From: Zavarzinella sp.
GTDB taxonomy: Bacteria > Planctomycetota > Planctomycetia > Gemmatales > Gemmataceae
DNA: 64,000 nucleotides
Assembly (NCBI GenBank): GCA_041399155.1
Contig: JAWKTI010000001.1
Location: 1,240,001 to 1,304,000, forward strand
Direction of reading: 5' to 3'
This document shows, in pieces, positions 37,864 to 46,894 of the stretch. A program made the position numbers and the translations under genes. Every line of letters begins with the position of its first letter. Position 1 is the first letter of the stretch. Under the pieces are notes generated by a model. The model was given only the letters and a program-made list of their open reading frames with translations, did no database searches and was not told the DNA's origin.

Positions 37864-39306
37864 TCATTTTTTCTTTGGTTTCATTTGTAAGACGCCACGA
37901 ATGAGACGCACCAGTCCACGCACTCTTGCAAATAGCCCACGAGCGTAACTCCATTGCAACATGCCATTTAGGATCATACTAGTGGCTTCGGACCGATCAA
38001 GATCGTAGTGGGGGCGAAATTTTCCTTTTACCTTCACGGTTACTTGCGGAGTAGTCATGGCCAACAGACCTTCCGGACCCTGGGTCACCCCCCAGCCACT
38101 GGCACCTCGAGCGGGAAATGGTGTCGCAGGGTGGGCTGTGGCATTGATGACATCGTTGTAAATCACTGTTCCAGTCTGCAATTGGCTCACAATTGCTTGA
38201 TTGTTCTCAGCTTCCGGATGCGCAGAAAATACGCAAGTGCTTAAATTGTAACTGGTTGCGTGAAATAGTCCGGGGATATCTTCAAGTTGTTCATATTTCA
38301 GGATCGCTGCCACCGGGCCAAATGCAGGTTCTTGACAAACCTGCATTTTTGGTGTGGCATGAAATATCAGGCTGGGACGTACCTCTTGCGGGTCTGATTC
38401 TACGTATCCAGGAAATATCTCCCCACCTTGGGTGTGAGCATTCTCTAATAAATCTTTAATCTTTGTAGCCTGTTCCATCGTTTGCAAATGACATATTGGC
38501 AAATTTTGCATTTCTTCTTGAATTGCTTTCTGAAACGGTTCGAACAGATTACTGGGAACCAGCACCCTGCGGATGGCGATGCAGGTCTGGCTGTGATTGA
38601 GCAGCATGCTATACCGAATTGCTTGTACAACCATTGGGATGTCGGCATCGGGCATGATGATCAGACAATCGCACCCCGATAATTCCAAAGTGGAAGGGAT
38701 GAGCCGAGGTGCGAGTTCCCTTGCAATTAATTTACCCACATGGTGGGAACCAGTGAATACCAGATAATCCAGTTCTTGATCCAGCAAAGTCTTCCCAGCT
38801 TCCCTTGTCGCGGGAAACATAGTTAGCATTTGCTCTGAAATCCCCACCTGCAACAGAAATTCCATCAGCATTTTGGCGGTTTCAGGTGCCTGTTCTGAAG
38901 GTTTCCACAGAACTCGATTTCCTGCCACCAGTGCCTGAAGAATTGGTACCAGATTCAGAAAAATGGGGTAATTCCAGGTGCCAATGATGCCAACTGTTCC
39001 CCACGGTCGCCTGCAAATTGTGGTGCGTGTGCCCATCAACCAAAGCGGGCCGCGACCTAACTTCTTATCCCGCAATAGTTTCGTAGCATTTTTCTCCAGA
39101 AAATGGATCGCACCGATTGATGGAAGGATATCTGTTGCCAGAACTTCCACGGGATGCCGATTCAACTCGCGTTCGATGCACGTTGTAAGCTGGTGGTGTT
39201 CTTGCAGGAGTGAATTTCGCAAAGATGAGAGCCATTTCATTCTTTCAGCGAGTGGGGGAGGTTTGAGAATTTTACCGGTTCCCTGAGTAGTTAGAAAATC
39301 TGACAT
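37864..39306 (-). CDS. Aldehyde dehydrogenase family protein
   Basis: 480 residues from ATG 39306 (a TTG at 39330 would add eight). NAD(P)-dependent oxidation of an aldehyde to an acid. Visible motifs are GTWNYPIFLNLVP, VFTGSHHVGKLIA, the general-base Glu in STLELSGCDC (usual LELGGK altered) and the catalytic Cys in NHSQTCIAIRRVLV. This family type acts on fatty or aromatic aldehydes; the substrate is unknown. The C-terminus is hydrophobic and basic, so membrane association is possible. It is separated by 63 bases from the epimerase gene. Confidence 0.9.
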   Translation of the reverse strand: MSDFLTTQGTGKILKPPPLAERMKWLSSLRNSLLQEHHQLTTCIERELNRHPVEVLATDILPSIGAIHFLEKNATKLLRDKKLGRGPLWLMGTRTTICRRPWGTVGIIGTWNYPIFLNLVPILQALVAGNRVLWKPSEQAPETAKMLMEFLLQVGISEQMLTMFPATREAGKTLLDQELDYLVFTGSHHVGKLIARELAPRLIPSTLELSGCDCLIIMPDADIPMVVQAIRYSMLLNHSQTCIAIRRVLVPSNLFEPFQKAIQEEMQNLPICHLQTMEQATKIKDLLENAHTQGGEIFPGYVESDPQEVRPSLIFHATPKMQVCQEPAFGPVAAILKYEQLEDIPGLFHATSYNLSTCVFSAHPEAENNQAIVSQLQTGTVIYNDVINATAHPATPFPARGASGWGVTQGPEGLLAMTTPQVTVKVKGKFRPHYDLDRSEATSMILNGMLQWSYARGLFARVRGLVRLIRGVLQMKPKKK

Positions 39307-39478
39307 TTGTAGAGGAATATAGTTAAACAATCAAAAGAATGTCTGCGTGCAGCTGTTTCCGCTTCACTGGTATACCTATTTTTGCCAATTAGGACGAATT
39401 TTCCAATTAATTGGCCTCTTCAGTAATGATTTTTTCGGCTATTACCGATTTTATCAGAGGGAAGCTTCAGGTGGATGC

Positions 39479-42400
39479 ATGCGAATCGTTGGCATAGTCT
39501 GTTTATTTGCGACGTTGCCAATTTCAGGCGCGGATTTGCAACCACCCAAATGGTTACCAAAATACCAGTTGGCAATCAACCTGGACGTTGCTGGGCACCG
39601 CGCCTACGTTGCTCAACAGGTTTCATGGACAAATCGCACAGGAAAGCCACTTTCTGAAATTGTTTTCAATGTGCATTCTCATTTTGCCCCACCAAAATCG
39701 GAAGAGGCGTATCGACAGTTTGGTAGGTTGCTGGAAATTGTTCGGGTGCCTGGCAAAGAAGCAATTTTCAAAGAGCCTGCATTCCAATTAAGCAAAGTTG
39801 AACGAATCAATGTGGTTGACGATCAGACCACTCGTAAAGAGCTAAAGCACCAGTGGAATGAGCAACTCGCTACTGCACTCATGGTGGCACTGGATGAGCC
39901 ACTGCCCGATGGGCAGACAGTCATTTTGTCGTTAGAATATCAGATCGAATTGCCACAGAAGAAAGGGCGTTGGGGACAATGGGATGGAGTTACCTATCTC
40001 AGTAACTGGCATCCAGTCGTAGCAAAATATCTGGAAGAAGGTGGTTGGGCCCCCACGCCATTTATTCCTTGGCACCAACCTTTTTATAACGAAGCGGGCG
40101 AATTCACGGTTCAAATTCAGTTGCCAGAAAATGAAAAAGTCGCTTGCACTGGCTCGATCGCCAACGAAGTGAGTACAGTTGATGGCAAGCTGGTTTCGAT
40201 TGGGCCGGTGGTAGCACGCGACTTTTCCTTCATGACTTCCGCACGTTATCAGGAATTCCGCACGGAAGCCGACAACGCAGGCAAAAAGGTAGTAGTGAAG
40301 TGCCTTGCATTCCCAGAACACGAACATTACGCAAATGTATTGGTTGGTCAGGCGGCAAAAGCCCTGGAGGCTTATGCACGTTGGATCGGTCCCTATCCCT
40401 ATGCAGAACTGACCATTGCAGAAACTTTTTTTGGCTGGAATGGTAATGAGTGCTGTGGTCTGATTATGATTGATGAGCGGGTGTTTACCATGCCCAAGCT
40501 TGCAGAAAAGTATGTGCAATACCTGATTTCTCACGAAACCTGCCACCAGTGGTTCTACAACGTCATCGGTACGGATGGTTATCGGGAAACATTCATGGAT
40601 GAAGCGATGGTGACTTTTCTTGCGCACCGCTTTCTTGATGAACTCGAAGGGAAAAACAACGAACTGTTGAATTATCCACAGGAAATCTTCTTTCTGCCAG
40701 GAATTAAACGGGAAAACTACCGTTATACCCAGTTTTACAACGTCCACCGTAATGGTGGGTTGCAGCCTGCGGTGCAGCAGATGGAAAAATACGGCAACGT
40801 GGTGGGGCTGTTTGCCTCAGTCTATGATCGTGGTTCAAAAATCATGATGATGATTGAAGAACGAATCGGCAAAATGGCATTTAATGAATTGTTGCGGCGG
40901 ATTTACAAAAAGTACTACTTTCAGACGATTACAGTTGCTCAGTTCCAAAAAGAGCTCGAGGAATACACTGGAAGATCGTGGAAGAATTTCTTCGCTGAAT
41001 GGCTGACTACGGCCGGTGTTACCGACTGGGCGGTCGACCAGGTTCAAGTGAATCAGGCAGCAGATCAACCGGAAAATGGACCAGTAACAGTGACAGTGGA
41101 ATTGTCGCAACGTGCTGAAATTACGGAAGATACGATTCTTGGAATTAGTTTTGATGACGAAACATATCCCCTCAAAGTGCCAATTCGTATTCCCCAGCAG
41201 TATCGAACATTTTCTGATGGAAGCGGGCAAGCTGTCGTTGGTGAAGAAGTTAAGCAACCTGGTATTGAATTTCTGGACAAGAAACGGGTTCGCATTGAGT
41301 TGGAACTGCCACAAAAGCCGGCCCAGATCATGGTGGATCCTGATCTCATTGTGCCAGATGCCGATCCTGTGAATAATCGCTGGCACACCCCCGTTGCAAA
41401 TCGCCCACGGCCGATTACAACGTTTCTTGATGAAAGTGCTTTAACAAATGATTATGACAAATGGAATCTGATTTACGGTCCATGGTTATTTGGCACTCCC
41501 TACGGCGAAAGTTGGTTTACTCGTTCTTCCGTTGTGGGGGTGCGTGGCAGTGCCTATAAGCTGGAAGAGTTCAAAGGTGGAATCTATACTGGTTATCGCC
41601 CGAATTTTGGTGATTTAGCAATTGGCGTAGATGGCCAGTTGCTCCACCAGCCTTGGCCGAAAAGTGAAATTGGCTTTTTTGCTGAAAAATCCTTAACAAG
41701 ATTTCTTGCTCGTGAAGAATTTCGGCCGGATCGTGCAGCTGTGTGGCTTCGTCAAAACATCGAACAGACATCCAGTCTTTACCTGTACCCACGGGAGTTT
41801 GTCGATATTTATGCCGCTTATCAGAACGATTTTCTTCCTCCACCTCGGAATCCAAATATGTCGGGTGTAGCGGTGGACCCATTGACCACAGTGGGGCTGC
41901 ATTACCGCAAAGAAACATTGATGCCCTACTGGAACCCCGACGATGGCTACTCCATTGATGGCAATGTTGCGATGGGATTACCGCTATTCGGTGAAAATCG
42001 TGTTTCTGGACTGGCGTGGGGTCAGGCAAACGTGGTGGTGTCACCATTTGATGGTATTTCCTGGTGGGAAGATGTGAAAGTCGCTGCAAAAGTTTTTGGC
42101 GGCGTAGCATTCCCTCAGAATGGGCGATTTTTTTCGTTAGGTGGGAATGTCCTGTTTCGCGGTTACGACAACTCGGAACGGCAAGGCAGCAGTATGTGGT
42201 TAGGCAGTGTAGAAGTGCGACTGCCAGTGGTGCCCCGACTGAACTGGAATATCGTAGACAATGTGGTGCGTGTCGAAAGTATTTATGTGGCACCGTTTTA
42301 CGATATTGGCGACATTTATGTCGATGGTCATTCAATGGGGCCAGTCGCCCATGCTGCAGGCCTCAGTTTTCAATTTAATGTCGAGTTTTTCAGTTTTCTG

Positions 42401-42493
42401 GAACGTGGCACACTGAAGCTGGATGTTGCCCGCGCATTTCAGTCGATTGACAATGCTACCCAGTTCTGGGTCACCATTCTGGTTCCTTACTGA
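39479..42493 (+). CDS. M1-family metallopeptidase fused to Omp85-like outer-membrane barrel
   Basis: 1004 residues from ATG 39479 (the frame is open upstream to 39347, but a signal peptide MRIVGIVCLFATLPISG starts here with AGGTGG just upstream). N-terminal half: M1 peptidase with the zinc motif HETCH (352-356) and the third ligand E375 exactly 18 residues later (HExxH-x18-E). The exopeptidase motif reads GNEC in place of GAMEN. C-terminal about 330 residues (from about 660) alternate like outer-membrane beta strands and contain the Omp85 lid motif RGY (894-896), a YVAPFYDIGDIYV strand and a terminal aromatic strand. Predicted: an outer-membrane barrel with a periplasmic or surface peptidase. 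Flanked by ALDH (opposite strand) and an MFS gene downstream. Confidence 0.83.
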   Translation: MRIVGIVCLFATLPISGADLQPPKWLPKYQLAINLDVAGHRAYVAQQVSWTNRTGKPLSEIVFNVHSHFAPPKSEEAYRQFGRLLEIVRVPGKEAIFKEPAFQLSKVERINVVDDQTTRKELKHQWNEQLATALMVALDEPLPDGQTVILSLEYQIELPQKKGRWGQWDGVTYLSNWHPVVAKYLEEGGWAPTPFIPWHQPFYNEAGEFTVQIQLPENEKVACTGSIANEVSTVDGKLVSIGPVVARDFSFMTSARYQEFRTEADNAGKKVVVKCLAFPEHEHYANVLVGQAAKALEAYARWIGPYPYAELTIAETFFGWNGNECCGLIMIDERVFTMPKLAEKYVQYLISHETCHQWFYNVIGTDGYRETFMDEAMVTFLAHRFLDELEGKNNELLNYPQEIFFLPGIKRENYRYTQFYNVHRNGGLQPAVQQMEKYGNVVGLFASVYDRGSKIMMMIEERIGKMAFNELLRRIYKKYYFQTITVAQFQKELEEYTGRSWKNFFAEWLTTAGVTDWAVDQVQVNQAADQPENGPVTVTVELSQRAEITEDTILGISFDDETYPLKVPIRIPQQYRTFSDGSGQAVVGEEVKQPGIEFLDKKRVRIELELPQKPAQIMVDPDLIVPDADPVNNRWHTPVANRPRPITTFLDESALTNDYDKWNLIYGPWLFGTPYGESWFTRSSVVGVRGSAYKLEEFKGGIYTGYRPNFGDLAIGVDGQLLHQPWPKSEIGFFAEKSLTRFLAREEFRPDRAAVWLRQNIEQTSSLYLYPREFVDIYAAYQNDFLPPPRNPNMSGVAVDPLTTVGLHYRKETLMPYWNPDDGYSIDGNVAMGLPLFGENRVSGLAWGQANVVVSPFDGISWWEDVKVAAKVFGGVAFPQNGRFFSLGGNVLFRGYDNSERQGSSMWLGSVEVRLPVVPRLNWNIVDNVVRVESIYVAPFYDIGDIYVDGHSMGPVAHAAGLSFQFNVEFFSFLERGTLKLDVARAFQSIDNATQFWVTILVPY

Positions 42494-42527
42494 CATTGGC
42501 TGATGCCATCTTTCCTATGTTAACATC

Positions 42528-43703
42528 ATGCGAACCTTTCGATCGTTCAAACATTCGAATTATCGTCTATATTTTGCTGGGCAAACTCTGTCGCTGATTG
42601 GTTCGTGGACCCAGATGACCGCTCTGATGTCTCTGGCGTACGAACAGACCCACCTTGCACGATGGTCCGGCTTCTTGATTATTGCCCAGATTGGTCCCAC
42701 TGTGCTATTTGGGGTTCTGGGTGGCAAAATTGCCGATCGCTTTCCTCAACGCCTTGTGATTGCGATTACGCAGATCATTTTTGCCGCAGTGGCATTGTTG
42801 TTACTGATTTGTTACCTGCAAAATCTGTTGACTGTCCAAATGATGCTGGTGGCGATGTTGATTCATGGGGTTGCGCAAGCGGTCGATTTACCGACCAGAC
42901 TGGCATTGGTCCCACGTCTGGTTCATCGCGACGATCTGATTAACGCCATCTCGCTCAATTCGCTGATGTTCAATGCCTCGCGTGCTCTGGGGCCTGCAAT
43001 TGCGGGAATCCTGATCACCACTATCGGTTTCAGTGCCTGTTTTGTCTTCAATTTTGCCAGTTATCTGGCGGTACTGCTTGCAATTTCATTAATGAGATTT
43101 TCTCATGAAGCACCTCCTTTGGTTGATAACCGTGAATTTCCTGTCGCAGCCGGTGTCATCCCCACCCAGATCAAGTGGTTGATTGTAGTTGCTGGCCTGG
43201 TAGCTGTTTCTGGCTGGCCGATTCTTGCATTACTGCCCGCATATGCAGACCGTGTGCTCCAGGGTGGGCAGGAACTGTATTCTCAACTACTCAGTTGCGT
43301 CGGAGTAGGGGCACTTGTTGCCGCACTGGTAACTGCATCCTTCGGAAATGAGGCCCGCCGCCGAAAGATTCTGCAGATTGGTTTGGTTTTTGTTGCTTTT
43401 GGTCTGCTTTGGCTCTGTTTTTCCAAAACGATGGTGCTCGCCTGTTTCGGGTGTATGATTCTGGGATTCGGGATGATTCTGTTTTTTTCAACAGGACAAT
43501 CTGCCGTTCATTTGAGCGTTGACCAGCACCACCGTGGGAGGGTGATGGGCTGGTGGGCATCCGTGATGAGTGCCGGTGTACCGGTTGGGAATCTTCTGTT
43601 TGCACCGATTGCAGATACTCTCAGCGTTCCGTTGGTCATTGGATTACAGGCAGCAATGGTGACTGTTACTCTGGGAATTACTTATTTTCGCAGGATTCCC
43701 TAA
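42528..43703 (+). CDS. MFS transporter
   Basis: 391 residues, about 10-12 hydrophobic helices with the N-terminal MRTFRSFKHSNYRLYFAG and GGKIADRFPQRL (loop 2-3 motif), typical of the MFS_3/EntS-type exporters. The substrate is unknown; a drug or siderophore-like export role is only a family guess. It follows the M1-barrel gene by 34 bases on the same strand, so the two may be co-transcribed. Confidence 0.9.
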   Translation: MRTFRSFKHSNYRLYFAGQTLSLIGSWTQMTALMSLAYEQTHLARWSGFLIIAQIGPTVLFGVLGGKIADRFPQRLVIAITQIIFAAVALLLLICYLQNLLTVQMMLVAMLIHGVAQAVDLPTRLALVPRLVHRDDLINAISLNSLMFNASRALGPAIAGILITTIGFSACFVFNFASYLAVLLAISLMRFSHEAPPLVDNREFPVAAGVIPTQIKWLIVVAGLVAVSGWPILALLPAYADRVLQGGQELYSQLLSCVGVGALVAALVTASFGNEARRRKILQIGLVFVAFGLLWLCFSKTMVLACFGCMILGFGMILFFSTGQSAVHLSVDQHHRGRVMGWWASVMSAGVPVGNLLFAPIADTLSVPLVIGLQAAMVTVTLGITYFRRIP

Positions 43704-43774
43704 ATTTTGTTCCCCCACCTGAACATCGCACGTTTAGAATTATTCTCTATAAAAATTGGTTAGTTTTCAAAATT

Positions 43775-43780
43775 AGAGGA
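43775..43780 (+). promoter_or_regulatory. Ribosome binding site for asd
   Basis: AGAGGA lies six bases before the GTG at 43787, fixing the start of asd at this GTG. Confidence 0.6.
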
Positions 43781-43786
43781 TTTCAC

Positions 43787-44803
43787 GTGGCAGTCCGATT
43801 GGCGGTGGTGGGTGCAACTGGTGCAGTGGGTGAACTGATACGTTCCGTTATTCTGGAATACCAGATTCCATTTGAATCGATCATATTTCTTGCTTCTGCT
43901 CGAAGTGCAGGTAAATCGATCGAATGGAATGGCAAAACATATCATATCGAACCGATTTCACCAGAAAAGTTTCGCGATGTCAATCTGGTACTTTCCAGCA
44001 CCCCCAGTTCGGTCAGCAAAGAATTCAGCCCTGTTGCTGCCGCCGCAGGCGCAATTGTTGTCGATAATTCTTCTGCCTGGCGCATGGATCCCCAGGTGCC
44101 ATTGGTGGTGCCTGAAGTAAACTCCCACGAACTCGCAAATATCCCAAAGCGAATTATTGCTAACCCGAACTGCGTTGCAATTCCACTGACGGTTGCCTTA
44201 AATCCGCTGCGAGCGATCGCTCCAATCCAACGGGTGGTAGTTTCTACTTATCAGTCTTCTTCCGGGAAAGGTGCGAAAGGTTTGGCTGATTTTGAAGCTC
44301 AAGTGGAACCATGGGCTCAAAACCAGCCAGTGCCGGCTCCCACGTCTCATAAAGCACAATTAGCGGGCAATGTGATTACCTTGGATTGGACTTTGGATGC
44401 CAATGGATATACCGAAGAGGAAAACAAGGTCATCGCAGAAACCTGTAAGATCCTAAATCAACCCGAACTGAAAATCTCACCTACCTGCGTGCGGGTGCCG
44501 GTGAAAATCAGCCACAGTATTTCTGCCAATGTTGAATTTTCTACTCCTGTCTCAGCGGAAAAAGCGAAGGAAATTTTGGCTGCTGCCCCAGGTGTGGTGC
44601 TGTTGGATGAATGGCGGGGCGAATTTCCTCAACCACTTCTGGCAACCGGAAGTGATGCCACATTTGTGGGCCGGGTGCGACATGACCCAGGCAATCCCAA
44701 TGCACTGAATCTCTGGATCGTAGCCGATAATCTGCGGAAAGGTGCTGCCAGCAATGCTGTGCAGATTGCCAAAAAACTCATTCAGATGGGCCTTGTGGGC
44801 TGA
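43787..44803 (+). CDS. asd: Aspartate-semialdehyde dehydrogenase
   Basis: 338 residues from GTG 43787; the frame runs upstream to 43553, inside the MFS gene, and that part is not homologous. NADPH-dependent reduction of aspartyl phosphate to the semialdehyde for lysine/methionine/threonine and diaminopimelate synthesis. Motifs: VVGATGAVGELI, the catalytic Cys in IANPNCVAIPL, and VSTYQSSSGKGAKG. The length matches the family. It lies 15 bases upstream of truA. Confidence 0.95.
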   Translation: MAVRLAVVGATGAVGELIRSVILEYQIPFESIIFLASARSAGKSIEWNGKTYHIEPISPEKFRDVNLVLSSTPSSVSKEFSPVAAAAGAIVVDNSSAWRMDPQVPLVVPEVNSHELANIPKRIIANPNCVAIPLTVALNPLRAIAPIQRVVVSTYQSSSGKGAKGLADFEAQVEPWAQNQPVPAPTSHKAQLAGNVITLDWTLDANGYTEEENKVIAETCKILNQPELKISPTCVRVPVKISHSISANVEFSTPVSAEKAKEILAAAPGVVLLDEWRGEFPQPLLATGSDATFVGRVRHDPGNPNALNLWIVADNLRKGAASNAVQIAKKLIQMGLVG

Positions 44804-44818
44804 TATCGCCTGATTTCA

Positions 44819-45592
44819 ATGCATAAATACAAGTTATCAATCAGCTACGATGGCACAGATTTTCATGGTTGGCAGTCACAGCCAGATCACCGAACGGTTC
44901 AGGATCAATTAGAAACGGCGATAACTAAATTACTCGGCCACCGCCCCCACATGGTAGGAAGCGGGCGAACTGATGCAGGAGTGCATGCCCTTGGTCAAGT
45001 GGCGCATTTTCAGACATCCCTTAAACTATTGCCTGAGGTCGTCTTAAAAGTATTCCGGTTTAACTTGCCGGACGATGTGGTTGTATGGGATTGTGTTGAA
45101 GTGCCGTTGAGTTTTCACGCAATCAAGGATGCAGTATCGAAGCGTTACCGATATGTCATCCAGGATGGGGATATCCGCAACCCATTTACTCGCAATCACT
45201 GCACCCGCGTGCGTACTGTTCTTGATATTGAATTAATGAGAAAAGCATTAAAGGCGATCCTTGGCACGCACGATTTTCGTTGTTTTGAAACGAATTGGCC
45301 TAATCGTACCAGCAGCGTACGCACCATTATCGACGTGGCGGTGGAACGAGTTAATAATCTTGTACATATCGAGGTGGAAGCGGATGGCTTTCTCTATAAC
45401 ATGGTGCGTGCCATTGCAGGAACATTGATTCGAATTGGCAGAAAATTCTGGCCGGTGAACGCCATGGAAGAAATAGTCATCAGTATGGACCGAAATAAAG
45501 CGGGCCCCACAGCGCCAGCTACAGGATTATTTCTTCTGTATGTGAAATACCCGGAACAGAATTTGGAAACAGTTAGTCAGTCACTAATTTGA
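44819..45592 (+). CDS. truA: tRNA pseudouridine synthase A
   Basis: 257 residues. Makes pseudouridine at positions 38-40 of tRNA anticodon stems. The catalytic Asp is in GSGRTDAGVHALGQ, with SYDGTDFHGWQ at the N-terminus and FLYNMVRAIAGTLI near the C-terminus. It follows asd closely, so the two probably share a transcript, a common bacterial arrangement. Confidence 0.97.
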   Translation: MHKYKLSISYDGTDFHGWQSQPDHRTVQDQLETAITKLLGHRPHMVGSGRTDAGVHALGQVAHFQTSLKLLPEVVLKVFRFNLPDDVVVWDCVEVPLSFHAIKDAVSKRYRYVIQDGDIRNPFTRNHCTRVRTVLDIELMRKALKAILGTHDFRCFETNWPNRTSSVRTIIDVAVERVNNLVHIEVEADGFLYNMVRAIAGTLIRIGRKFWPVNAMEEIVISMDRNKAGPTAPATGLFLLYVKYPEQNLETVSQSLI

Positions 45593-45600
45593 GGTGGGGA

Positions 45601-46845
45601 CTACTTCTTTGGAACGAGACGGGGTGTCGGGCCATCTTCTGTAGGTTGTTTTTCACCTGAAGGTAAACTGGCTTTCAATTTCATCGCTTCTTCCAGCGAG
45701 TTCTGAGCAGATTTTAATTTCTCCATGGCTGCAGTGCGGGCAGATTCGGCATCTTTTAATGCATTTTCTGCTGCCTTTACCGCTGCCTGAGCTTCAGCCA
45801 CAGCCTCGTTTACGTAGGTGGTTTGACTCGATTTGATCATATCAGGCAACAATTTCTGCACTGTTTCAGAAGGAATGGCATACGATTCCGTCCTGCCGGC
45901 ACGTGCGATGTTGATTCCAAGTACGTTGCCATCGAGATCTACCAACGGACCACCACAATCTTCGGGAGCAATCACAATGTCGTGTTGCAGAATGATTGGA
46001 AAGCCATTTCGACGTTCACTCAGTTTGCTACCCATTGAATTTTGGATATCACCCCGGCTTTTCCCTTTCGGCAGCAATTCTTTAGGTCGAGCACCCAAGG
46101 TTGCTTTCAACACCAGCACTTTGGTTTCGCGTTCGATGGTCAACTCGATGGTTTGCCCTGCTTTGGTGCCGAGCAGCGTATTAATAAGGCTCTCACCATT
46201 GGTAATTTTTGTGGCATCTACTTTCAAAATCACGTCGTTAGCTAATAATCCCGCTTTGGCGGCGGCAGAATCAGGAGTAACGCTCGAAATTTGAGCATTC
46301 GGTGCCTCAACATTAAGCTGAATTCCCAGAAAACCACTGTTTGCAGTAGGTGTCCGTCGCATCCCATAAGGTGGGGGTAGATCTCTGGTGGCAACGCTGA
46401 TGACACCCACGCCAGCCGGTTTATCGCCATTACTGACAGCTGCAACCCAATTGCCTACCAGGCCCACTTCACTTTTGGCAAATTGAATGGGAACAATGTC
46501 TTTTGCTTTGATTTTGATTAATGCTAAGTCATAAATTTCATCTTTGGCAGTAACCAGGCCGGTAAGTTTTTCACCTTTGGCAGATATCACATTTAATTTA
46601 ACCGCATCGCCAAGTTCGCTGGCTTTGGTAACCAGATAACCATCTTTGGTTACCGCAGTTGCCAGGGCAACATTTTTGTCATCAACCTGCAGACGATAAA
46701 CGGAAACAGATGGATCTTTGACGACGGTCCGAAAAAGGTCGATGAATTTATCGTTCGATTTGACCGTAATTGGTGGGCCATCGGACTGTGCAAATAAGGC
46801 GGTTGTCCAACCAGCCATCAGCACCATGAGGATGATTTTTTTCAT
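45601..46845 (-). CDS. Trypsin-like pseudoprotease with PDZ inserted in the fold
   Basis: 414 residues with a signal peptide ending about residue 20 (LFAQ). It resembles S1C proteases, but the catalytic residues are changed: the TxxHV histidine position reads TKASEL (S76), and the serine loop is APEDCGGPL (C297), while D106 is kept. Unlike HtrA, the PDZ domain (about 170-253, GFLGIQLNVEA) sits between the Asp and Ser halves, not after them. The C-terminal about 60 residues are an alanine/glutamate-rich coiled coil (about 345-393). It is predicted to be an inactive secreted binding protein. It is 49 bases downstream of the intact protease gene on the same strand. Confidence 0.85.
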   Translation of the reverse strand: MKKIILMVLMAGWTTALFAQSDGPPITVKSNDKFIDLFRTVVKDPSVSVYRLQVDDKNVALATAVTKDGYLVTKASELGDAVKLNVISAKGEKLTGLVTAKDEIYDLALIKIKAKDIVPIQFAKSEVGLVGNWVAAVSNGDKPAGVGVISVATRDLPPPYGMRRTPTANSGFLGIQLNVEAPNAQISSVTPDSAAAKAGLLANDVILKVDATKITNGESLINTLLGTKAGQTIELTIERETKVLVLKATLGARPKELLPKGKSRGDIQNSMGSKLSERRNGFPIILQHDIVIAPEDCGGPLVDLDGNVLGINIARAGRTESYAIPSETVQKLLPDMIKSSQTTYVNEAVAEAQAAVKAAENALKDAESARTAAMEKLKSAQNSLEEAMKLKASLPSGEKQPTEDGPTPRLVPKK

Positions 46846-46894
46846 GGTTGCTCTCCTGATTTATAAGTTCGAAAAAGTACTTGTTAAAGACTCG

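Noticed and set aside
39932..40747. Long antisense frame (271 codons) over the M1 gene
   Set aside because: It lies opposite a well-supported peptidase domain and shows no domain or signal of its own; a shadow frame.
43553..43786. N-terminal extension of the asd frame
   Set aside because: The 78 codons overlap the MFS coding sequence in another frame and lack homology; GTG 43787 with AGAGGA upstream is the better start.
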